Source of the DNA: Phycisphaerales bacterium
Lineage (GTDB): Bacteria; Planctomycetota; Phycisphaerae; Sedimentisphaerales; Anaerobacaceae
Direction of reading: 5' to 3'
NCBI GenBank assembly: GCA_003170415.1
Contig: PMZJ01000032.1
Location: 1 to 58,237 of the forward strand
Length of the DNA stretch: 58,237 nucleotides
Position 1 is the stretch's first letter. Every line of letters starts with the position of its first letter. The notes under the pieces were generated by a model. That model did no database searches and was not told where the DNA came from. It was given only the letters and a program-made list of their open reading frames with translations. This document shows, in pieces, positions 44,141-51,564 of the stretch. The translations under genes were made by a program, and so were the position numbers.

Positions 44141-45415
44141 ATGCGTACAAAAATAGCTGTATTACTGTTCCATATGGTTCTTATGTCAGCTTTGGTGGTA
44201 GTTTTTTTTACATTTCAAAAACGCTGCCTTGCTAATATTGAAAATGGGGACTACGAAAGCTTTGGAGTTGAAACCAGCTCTGATGTATATGTCAGTGGGC
44301 AGAGTCCCTACGCTAAGTGGAAGAATGGTCCATCGCATGATGAAAATTTTTTCCCTATTGGTGTCTGGCTGCAGCAGGCAAAAAATGCAGAAAAATACAA
44401 GGCCGCCGGTATAAATGTATACGTGGCACTTTGGGACGGACCGACCGAAAGTCAACTTGCGGGGCTGAAAAATGTTGGTATGCAAGTTATCTGCTCTCAA
44501 AATGGAGTCGGATTGAAGCATATTGACGACAAAACCATAATTGGCTGGATGCACGGGGATGAGCCGGATAATGCACAGTCACTCGGTAAAGGCAAAGGAT
44601 ACGGTCCGCCGATTATGCCGGAAAAAGTGATTGATGATTATAGAAAGATACAAAATGCCGATACAAACCGACCTGTACTTCTCAACCTTAGTCAGGGCGT
44701 AGCCTGGGATGGCTATTTCGGTCGTGGCGTCCGCACCGGCCACCATGAGGATTATCTTGAGTATGTCAAAGGCTGTGACATTGCTTCATTCGATATATAC
44801 CCCATTGCTGGCGACAAGCCGAAAATCTCAGGCAAACTCTGGTATGTTGCCAGGGGTGTAAGCCGACTTATCAACTGGACCGAAAGAAAAAAACCTGTCT
44901 GGAATTGTATAGAATGTACACGAATTGCTAATCCAGAAGGTATGAAAGCTACACCTCAGCAAGTTCGATGCGAAGTCTGGATGTCTATCATTCATGGTTC
45001 GATGGGAATTATTTACTTCGTGCATGAATGGAAACCGAAATTTAATGAAGCGGCACTTCTCGATGATCCAGAGATGCTTTTTGAAGTAACTTCAATCAAC
45101 CGGCAGATAAAGAAACTTGCTCCTGTATTAAACAGCCCAACTATTGCAGGTAAGGTACATGTTGTCTCAGCGAACAAAGACGTTCCTGTTGCTGCCATGA
45201 TGAAAGAGCATGATAGGACAATATATCTTTTTTCTGTTGCAATGCGAGAAGGGCTTTCAACTGCGACGTTTACAATAGATGGCCTCAAGGACGAGAAAAT
45301 TGTACAGGTTCTTGGTGAGGATCGCATAATCGAATCAAAAGATGGGGTTTTTAAAGATAATTTTAAATCGTGGGATGTGCATATTTATCGTATTGAATAT
45401 GCAAAGACAGACTGA
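44141..45415 (+). CDS. Secreted glycoside hydrolase-like protein
   Basis: The protein is 424 residues from the ATG at 44141 (GAAAGGAAAT upstream). An N-terminal signal or anchor segment (IAVLLFHMVLMSALVVVFF) precedes a TIM-barrel-like domain with FFPIGVWLQQAKNAEKYKAAGINVYVALWDG, TIIGWMHGDEPDN and ASFDIYPIAG. The DEP and later W-N-C-I-E-C segments place acidic residues as in clan GH-A glycosidases. A small beta domain follows. The substrate is unknown; trimming or releasing the locus polysaccharide is a reasonable inference. Family assignment is by fold pattern only. Confidence 0.65.
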   Translation: MRTKIAVLLFHMVLMSALVVVFFTFQKRCLANIENGDYESFGVETSSDVYVSGQSPYAKWKNGPSHDENFFPIGVWLQQAKNAEKYKAAGINVYVALWDGPTESQLAGLKNVGMQVICSQNGVGLKHIDDKTIIGWMHGDEPDNAQSLGKGKGYGPPIMPEKVIDDYRKIQNADTNRPVLLNLSQGVAWDGYFGRGVRTGHHEDYLEYVKGCDIASFDIYPIAGDKPKISGKLWYVARGVSRLINWTERKKPVWNCIECTRIANPEGMKATPQQVRCEVWMSIIHGSMGIIYFVHEWKPKFNEAALLDDPEMLFEVTSINRQIKKLAPVLNSPTIAGKVHVVSANKDVPVAAMMKEHDRTIYLFSVAMREGLSTATFTIDGLKDEKIVQVLGEDRIIESKDGVFKDNFKSWDVHIYRIEYAKTD

Positions 45416-45471
45416 TTTATCGCATACAGATTATACCCTCAAAGGTGTAGAATAGTCGATAATAGCAAACT

Positions 45472-47457
45472 ATGAACTGTAAGAAAGAAAATATAAAAGC
45501 TGTTATACTTGCCGGCAGTCTTGATTTCGGGCGATGCCCCATAGCATCACGTTTACCTGCATCGTTGTGGCCGGTGGCAGCAGGGTTTACCTTGAAACGC
45601 CTGCTCCTGCACTTAGCCAGTCATGGGGTAAGATATATAACAATCTGTTCGAATGGTGACAGTTCGTTGCTAAAGAAAGCCATTGATATTGAAGATATCC
45701 GAACGTTAGACGTACGTTTTTTGGAGGAACCGCTGCCGGTCGGCACCGCAGGGTCCATCCGTGACGCTGTGAATGGTAAGACAGACGAAGTGGTCCTTGT
45801 ATTTCCTGCCAATATGATGCGTCCCCCCGATATTAGTTTGTTGATAGCCGCTCACCACGAACAGGGGGCCAACTTGACTGTGGTGTTCAATCCAGCGTCG
45901 GAAAATGACAAGATAAGGGATAAGGCAGCTGGCATCTATGTCTGCAACTCATCTGTGTTGGAACACATTCCAGCAGTAGGTTATTACGACATAAAAGAAA
46001 GTTTGATTCCGGAACTGCTTCGAGCTGGGAAACGTGTGCATTATTCTGTGCTGCCACACAGCGCTGGGAATTTCCGCGATTGGCGAGGATATTTGGATGC
46101 CATTAGCAACTATATCGAAAACATGGCAGAAACGGATATCAATTTGAAAATATGTGGGCAGAATGGCAGGCACATTATCTGGAAGGGTCAGGGGGCAATT
46201 GTCGAGTCAGGAGTGCGGCTTTGCGGCCGGGTTGTTATTCTCGATGGCGCTCGCATCGAAACTGGTGCTGTAATCTTTGGGCCGACTATCCTCGGACGCA
46301 ATGTCGGCATTGGCAGGGACAGCGTCGTGGTCAATAGTGTTCTATGGGACGACTCGCGGGTAGGTAAGAACTGTGAAATCCAACGATGCCTCGTCGATTA
46401 CAATGTGGTCGTGCCGGACAATAGCGTGGCAGGGAGCAACTGTATACCATCTGAACCAAAGGGAAGCTTGAAAGGGTCGATTACTAGGGCGTCGAAGCCG
46501 GAAAAACAAGGAGTTGGCGGATTGCGGCGGCAACCGCAACAGGCGTTTGGCAATCTGAACGAAAAACAACCGAATCGAAAGCAACAACAAGAACGAACCA
46601 TTCTGCCGTGGTTGGCGACAGGATTTGTATTTCTTGTTTTCTTGTGGTCTTACTGGCCTGGGATTATGGACCTGTGGAATACCTGGCAGAGGAGTGATGA
46701 GTATTCCTCCGGCCTTTTGGTTCCTTTTCTTGCTGTTTACATTTTGTGGTCGAGGCGCCGGGAGATAATCGGAGTTCAGATACAGCCATCCTTGTGGGGT
46801 CTGTTGGCGTTTGTGGGAGTTCAGGCGGTGAGATTCTTCGGTCTATTCTTTATGTACAGTTCTGCGGAGAGATTATCGATTGTTTTAAGTATTGCTGCGC
46901 TGGTGTTGCTTTTGTTTGGGTGGGATTTTTTCCGCAAAGTGTCTCCAATAGTGCTGTTTCTGCTCTTGATGTTGCCTTGGCCCAATTGGGTTCAGGCCGC
47001 TCTCGCGTTGCCTCTGCAGCGATGGGCTACATCATCTGCGGTGTTCTGTCTGGAGGTGATGGGTTACGAGGTTGTGCACGAAGGCAATATCATTCATATC
47101 GGCAATGTCGCCGTCGCAGTAGCCGAAGCGTGTAACGGGTTAAGGATGGTCACAGCATTTTTTGTAATTAGTGGCCTTGTGGTATTGCTGGTCGAACGGG
47201 CGTGGTGGGAAAAGCTGATAGTTTTTGTTTCCAGCTTGCCCATTGCTCTGCTCTGCAACACTGTGCGACTGGCAATTACCGCGATTGCTTTCACAGTACT
47301 TAAAGGTGAATACTGGGAGAAGATGTTTCACGACTTTGGTGGATATGCGATGATGCCGCTGGCCCTTGCGATAGTAGTTGGTGAACTTTGGTTTTTGGCA
47401 AAACTAACGACAGCCCCAAAGCAGGATAGAATAGTGGTAACCAAGGGTGCTCAATGA
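45472..47457 (+). CDS. Nucleotidyltransferase-like/LbH module fused to exosortase
   Basis: The protein is 661 residues. Residues about 8-225 follow the sugar-phosphate nucleotidyltransferase fold (AVILAGS..., EEPLPVGTAGSI), but the signature Gly-Gly-x-Gly-x-Arg...Lys loop reads AGSLDFGRCPIASRLPASLWPV without the Lys, and the metal Asp segment reads VLVFPANMM, so activity is doubtful. Hexapeptide repeats (about 235-325) follow, then a polar linker. Residues about 380-650 are a complete exosortase with eight or so membrane segments, DEYSSGLLVPFLAVYILW and all three catalytic residues: Cys554 (AEACNGLR), Arg599 (NTVRL) and His620 (FHDFGG). It should process PEP-CTERM proteins. Confidence 0.85.
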   Translation: MNCKKENIKAVILAGSLDFGRCPIASRLPASLWPVAAGFTLKRLLLHLASHGVRYITICSNGDSSLLKKAIDIEDIRTLDVRFLEEPLPVGTAGSIRDAVNGKTDEVVLVFPANMMRPPDISLLIAAHHEQGANLTVVFNPASENDKIRDKAAGIYVCNSSVLEHIPAVGYYDIKESLIPELLRAGKRVHYSVLPHSAGNFRDWRGYLDAISNYIENMAETDINLKICGQNGRHIIWKGQGAIVESGVRLCGRVVILDGARIETGAVIFGPTILGRNVGIGRDSVVVNSVLWDDSRVGKNCEIQRCLVDYNVVVPDNSVAGSNCIPSEPKGSLKGSITRASKPEKQGVGGLRRQPQQAFGNLNEKQPNRKQQQERTILPWLATGFVFLVFLWSYWPGIMDLWNTWQRSDEYSSGLLVPFLAVYILWSRRREIIGVQIQPSLWGLLAFVGVQAVRFFGLFFMYSSAERLSIVLSIAALVLLLFGWDFFRKVSPIVLFLLLMLPWPNWVQAALALPLQRWATSSAVFCLEVMGYEVVHEGNIIHIGNVAVAVAEACNGLRMVTAFFVISGLVVLLVERAWWEKLIVFVSSLPIALLCNTVRLAITAIAFTVLKGEYWEKMFHDFGGYAMMPLALAIVVGELWFLAKLTTAPKQDRIVVTKGAQ

Positions 47458-47463
47458 TCGGTT

Positions 47464-47481
47464 GGCACAACAAATTGTGCC
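47464..47481 (+). promoter_or_regulatory. Hairpin between exosortase and kinase genes
   Basis: GGCACAA (47464-47470) and TTGTGCC (47475-47481) form a perfect seven-pair hairpin with a four-base loop, ending just before the GGAAGGAGAG ribosome site of the kinase gene. It has no T run. It may set relative expression of the two genes by processing or by shielding translation. Confidence 0.4.
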
Positions 47482-47498
47482 GGAAGGAGAGTTGATAC

Positions 47499-49802
47499 AT
47501 GAATACCATAGAAAAGCATGATGACGCTTTGATTGAACGTAGCCTAATCGATTTTGAAATGCCCCCCAGGCCTGAAAGTGCCTCGACATCCAGCTTGATT
47601 GCTGCTGTTCTTCGCCACTGGTACATTGCAGTGCTTGTATTTCTTGTAATGTGCGCAATCGGAATCCCTGCAATATGGTTGTTTTTGGAACCGAGGTATG
47701 ATGTGACCGGCGCAATAAGAGTCGCCCCTATCTTGTCGAATATCCTGACTGGAGAGGCGGATAAGGGAGAAATATCAAACTACCAAAGCTTTATGAACAC
47801 TCAGGCAGATATGGTTATTAGTCCTCAGGTAGTCCAGAGAGTGGCGGATGATTTGACGGGCAAGCATCTGACGTTCTTTGAAGACCAAATAACCGGCGTT
47901 GGTGCAGAATTGAGACGCAAGATGAAGGGCGGCAAAGTAAAGCCTGATGCGGCGAACATATTAAAACAGGCGATATACGACGGGATAATTACATCTGTGT
48001 CGAAGCGTGATAGCGAACTGGTGAAAGTCACAATGACGAGCAACGACCCGGAAGAAGCAAAGAAGATTGTTGATGCTTTAATTCAGGCCTATATGCTTGT
48101 CGAGGTCTCCAACTCTCTGCAGGGGCGGGACCAGCAACTGACAGTCCTCGAGAATGAGCAGAAGGTTTTGGCCGAGAAACTTGAAAGTCAGCGAGAAGCG
48201 ATTCAGCAGCTTGGGCAGGAATATGGAAGCACTACGCTGACCGGTCGGCAGGATATGATGTTGGCGCGAGTGTCGAGCTTGCTGGCTGAACAGACAAAAG
48301 CGGAAGCAAAAAGGATGGGACTTGAAACACAGATTAAGCTGCTCGAGGAGGAAAAGCCAAGTTCACCGCCGAATGAATTGATGAAGATGAGTGAGGAATA
48401 CATAAACTCGGACATTGCCGTGCAGGAACTGACTAAGCAATTGGCGCAGCTGGAACAAGACGCGATTTTTTCCAGCCAGACGATGGTGCTTGGTAATCCT
48501 ATGTTGCAGCAGAAAAAGGATTTCGTAAAGACGTTTCAAACGCGACTCGACGAGAAGCGGGAAGAGGTAAGTAAGAAGTTCGATGAGCGGATGTCCAAGC
48601 AGGTGGATAAAGCCAGCGCTGACGAGTTGGCTAATGCCCGGCTGGATCTGGAGCAGACGGTTGTATATGAGAATCGGCTTCGGGAAATGCTCGCAAAGGA
48701 AGATGCCAAGACAGTGGAAGTGGGACGAAAGCAGTTGGCTATCGAGGAGATTAAAGAACAACTGGCTTCAACGAAGGAGATATACGACACTATAGGGCGG
48801 CGAATACAAGAGCTGGAAATGGAACGAAAACGTCCTGCGCGGGTTTCAGTTGCCTATAATGCGGATATCGCGAATATTTGGGATAAACGAGTCAAGTTTA
48901 CTATGGCGCTTATATTTGGTGCACTGGCCTGCGGACTGTTTGGGGCCATTATAAGAGACAAGGCGGATCTCAGCTTGCACACTCCCGATGATGTGGTCAA
49001 ACGCATTGGAATCCGAATAATCGGGACCACCACAAGTCCTCGAACAGTTGAGCAAGCTCTTTGGTCAAGACAGATAGCCGAGAACTATCAAGCAATTCGT
49101 GCCAACCTGGGATTACTTGACGATGGAGGGATGCCTAAGAAACTGGTTATTACCAGCCCTGGTCCGCGAGACGGCAAGACCACTTTTGCTGTTAACCTTG
49201 CCACAAGTATATCAAGGTCGGGTAAGAAAGTTCTTCTGATAGACGGCGATTTGAGAAAACCTGATATTGGGCGGCTGCTGGATATCCCGAGAGAATCAAG
49301 ATGTTTGCAGGATGTGCTTTTGGGAAACAAACTTGAGAAAGCTGCGTGTGCTGTGTTTTCAAACGGATTGTATGTGCTTGCAGCGGATTCCCAAAGTTCT
49401 ATTGACCCTTACGAGCTGTTGGCTTCGCCACGGATGGCGGAGCAGGTAAACAATATCAGCGAGGAGTACGACCACGTCATCATTGATACCCCGCCGGTGC
49501 TGGCATTTCCTGATGCCCTTTTGTGGGCCAAGGCGGCAGGCGCCGTCATACTGACCGGTTTTGCCGACCAGACGACCTCGCCGGACCTCAAAAAAACAAA
49601 GGAGAGACTCGATGAGATAGGCGTGAGAATATTGGGGACTGTCCTCAGCAACGTTCCAATCGGTCGTAGTTATTACCGTTATGGATACGGCTATTACGCA
49701 CAGGGCGGGCATACAAAACGAAACGGCAGAAATGCTGCCAAACGACCTTTGTTGCTACCGACAGATAACCCGGATGAGAAACCTAACGATTTGGTTTCGT
49801 GA
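47499..49802 (+). CDS. Polysaccharide co-polymerase / tyrosine autokinase (Wzz-BY-kinase)
   Basis: The protein is 767 residues. A Wzz domain with membrane segments near residues 38-62 and 465-485 flanks a long coiled-coil periplasmic part. The cytoplasmic BY-kinase domain has Walker A GPRDGKTTFA (Gly555-Lys560), Walker A' VLLIDGDLRKPDIG and Walker B HVIIDTPPVLA. The tyrosine-rich C-terminal cluster SYYRYGYGYYAQGG is the expected autophosphorylation site. It controls chain length and export in Wzx/Wzy systems and resembles the exosortase-locus kinases. It lies between two genes that both carry a nucleotidyltransferase-like/LbH module. Confidence 0.93.
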   Translation: MNTIEKHDDALIERSLIDFEMPPRPESASTSSLIAAVLRHWYIAVLVFLVMCAIGIPAIWLFLEPRYDVTGAIRVAPILSNILTGEADKGEISNYQSFMNTQADMVISPQVVQRVADDLTGKHLTFFEDQITGVGAELRRKMKGGKVKPDAANILKQAIYDGIITSVSKRDSELVKVTMTSNDPEEAKKIVDALIQAYMLVEVSNSLQGRDQQLTVLENEQKVLAEKLESQREAIQQLGQEYGSTTLTGRQDMMLARVSSLLAEQTKAEAKRMGLETQIKLLEEEKPSSPPNELMKMSEEYINSDIAVQELTKQLAQLEQDAIFSSQTMVLGNPMLQQKKDFVKTFQTRLDEKREEVSKKFDERMSKQVDKASADELANARLDLEQTVVYENRLREMLAKEDAKTVEVGRKQLAIEEIKEQLASTKEIYDTIGRRIQELEMERKRPARVSVAYNADIANIWDKRVKFTMALIFGALACGLFGAIIRDKADLSLHTPDDVVKRIGIRIIGTTTSPRTVEQALWSRQIAENYQAIRANLGLLDDGGMPKKLVITSPGPRDGKTTFAVNLATSISRSGKKVLLIDGDLRKPDIGRLLDIPRESRCLQDVLLGNKLEKAACAVFSNGLYVLAADSQSSIDPYELLASPRMAEQVNNISEEYDHVIIDTPPVLAFPDALLWAKAAGAVILTGFADQTTSPDLKKTKERLDEIGVRILGTVLSNVPIGRSYYRYGYGYYAQGGHTKRNGRNAAKRPLLLPTDNPDEKPNDLVS

Positions 49803-49830
49803 CATCTGACCGTTCCGTAGGTAATCAATT

Positions 49831-51522
49831 ATGGGAATCATAAGAAATCTGATTGTTCTACGTGATACAAGCAAACAGCAGGCAAAAGATAGCAGCGACC
49901 TGCTCCGGCTTATGGTGTGCAACGAACCGTTTGGGAGTTTTGTTCTTGACTGCCTCAATGATACTGCCGGCTTTTGCAAGACGGGGAGGACAATAGCAAT
50001 TCCACAGGAGTGGGCTGTTCCGGATATAAAAAGCAGGCCAGGCATAGTTTACTACACAGAAACCGTGCCCATTTGTTCCAAACATATAGGACCTGTGCGA
50101 GAAAATTCTTGGGTTGTCGTTTCCGACGGGAGATTTCTTACCTCGGTGGATAACCAGCAAATCCGTGAGATATTAGCTGACAGCCAAGCGGATGTGATAG
50201 CAATAAACATAGTCGCTCAACTACGAGCTTCATACGAGAAGGTTCTGACCACTTCACAAAATGAGCTTGTCGGGTTTCGGTTGTTCTATGAAGATGCAGC
50301 CCAGCCATTTCCGGTCACAGACGACTGGCCTCATCATCTCTTCTTGAGGGCTGGCGTGCTGAGCAGGCTCTTGATGGAAGGCGGTTTGCCTTTGGCTTTC
50401 GATAAGCTACTTGATCTGTGTTATTCAAAGTCGCTCGCGGTGCACAGCGCCAATGTCGGAGGCTCTGTGCTGGACCTGACTACAGAAAATGGTTTGTTGA
50501 AGTTAGTACAATGCAGGTTGGGTTCAATCGCAATGCTCTCTCATCACTGTGTGAACCATTCGCGAAGTAACGACAATGGGGATGATACCGCCATAGCGGA
50601 CAGTGCGAGGTTATTCGGCAAAATACTGCTCGGGAAAGGTATCAATATAGGTGAAAATGCAATCATAGTTGGTCCTACGATGGTTGGCAATGATGTTAAG
50701 ATTGGCAGGGATGCCGTTATAAGGGCATCTGTTATTGGCCCTGGTGTGTCAGTTCAGGCAGGCGAACTTATCGAGGAGAGGGTTCTCACGAACTTGCAGG
50801 CTGTTCCGAACAGGCCTGCGATAAAAACGCGCAGAGTTAACGCAGACCCAATGTGGAACGACGCTCAACATAATACAAGTCGGGGCAATTTCCGAGAATG
50901 GCCGAAATTTTCGTATGCGAGGTTCATCAAAAGAGTTCTTGATATTCTTACAAGTGTAATTGTGCTGATTCTGTTTGCACCTGTTCTGCCAGTAATCATG
51001 CTGGTCATAAAGCTGACCTCTCCCGGGCCGGTATTCTTCAAGGACGCACGTCAGGGGCTGCATGGAAAGGTGTTTAAGTGTCTAAAGTTCAGGACTATGC
51101 AGGTTGGCGCCGACCGAATGCAGGAGCGACTTCGGATTTTGAATCAGGCCGATGGGCCGCAGTTTATGGTAACCGACGACCCGCGACTAAGTGCTGTCGG
51201 GAGATTTTTGCGCGAAACGTATATTGATGAGATACCACAGTTTGTCAACGTGCTGTTGGGACAAATGAGCGTGGTGGGTCCGAGACCGTCCCCCGAAAGT
51301 GAAAACAGGCTTTGTCCGTTCTGGCGAGACGCTCGGTTGTCGGTCAGGCCCGGCATCACCGGTCTTTGGCAGATGTGCAGGACCCGCCAGCCAATGAAGG
51401 ATTTCCAGGAATGGATACATTACGATATTAAGTATGTTAGAGATTTATCGTTGAAGTTGGATTTGTGGATATGCTGGCAAACTGCCAAAAAGATGGTGGC
51501 GAAGTTCGTCAGCCAATTTTGA
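49831..51522 (+). CDS. Nucleotidyltransferase-like/LbH module fused to polyprenyl-phosphate sugar transferase
   Basis: The protein is 563 residues. Residues about 1-235 resemble a very degenerate nucleotidyltransferase (RNLIVLRDTS..., SWVVVSDGRFLTSVDNQQIREIL) without the nucleotide-binding loop. Hexapeptide repeats follow (about 265-320, GKGINIGENAIIVGPTMVGNDVKIGRDAVI). Residues about 366-563 are a WcaJ/WbaP-type phosphoglycosyltransferase: one membrane hairpin, SPGPVFFKDARQGLHGKVFKCLKFRTM, the Asp-Glu pair in YIDEIPQFVNVLLGQMSVVGPRP, and PGITGLWQM. It would start the repeat unit by moving a sugar phosphate to the polyprenyl carrier. The usual N-terminal membrane domain of WcaJ is replaced by this soluble module. 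Confidence 0.87.
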   Translation: MGIIRNLIVLRDTSKQQAKDSSDLLRLMVCNEPFGSFVLDCLNDTAGFCKTGRTIAIPQEWAVPDIKSRPGIVYYTETVPICSKHIGPVRENSWVVVSDGRFLTSVDNQQIREILADSQADVIAINIVAQLRASYEKVLTTSQNELVGFRLFYEDAAQPFPVTDDWPHHLFLRAGVLSRLLMEGGLPLAFDKLLDLCYSKSLAVHSANVGGSVLDLTTENGLLKLVQCRLGSIAMLSHHCVNHSRSNDNGDDTAIADSARLFGKILLGKGINIGENAIIVGPTMVGNDVKIGRDAVIRASVIGPGVSVQAGELIEERVLTNLQAVPNRPAIKTRRVNADPMWNDAQHNTSRGNFREWPKFSYARFIKRVLDILTSVIVLILFAPVLPVIMLVIKLTSPGPVFFKDARQGLHGKVFKCLKFRTMQVGADRMQERLRILNQADGPQFMVTDDPRLSAVGRFLRETYIDEIPQFVNVLLGQMSVVGPRPSPESENRLCPFWRDARLSVRPGITGLWQMCRTRQPMKDFQEWIHYDIKYVRDLSLKLDLWICWQTAKKMVAKFVSQF

Positions 51523-51564
51523 GGTCCGGACACACATTTAAAAGGGTAAAAAGGAACAAGCAAG

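Noticed and set aside
47463-47481. Sigma54 promoter (TGGCAC...TTG)
   Set aside because: The spacing to the following TTGTGC is wrong for the -24/-12 pattern; the bases are better explained by the perfect hairpin.
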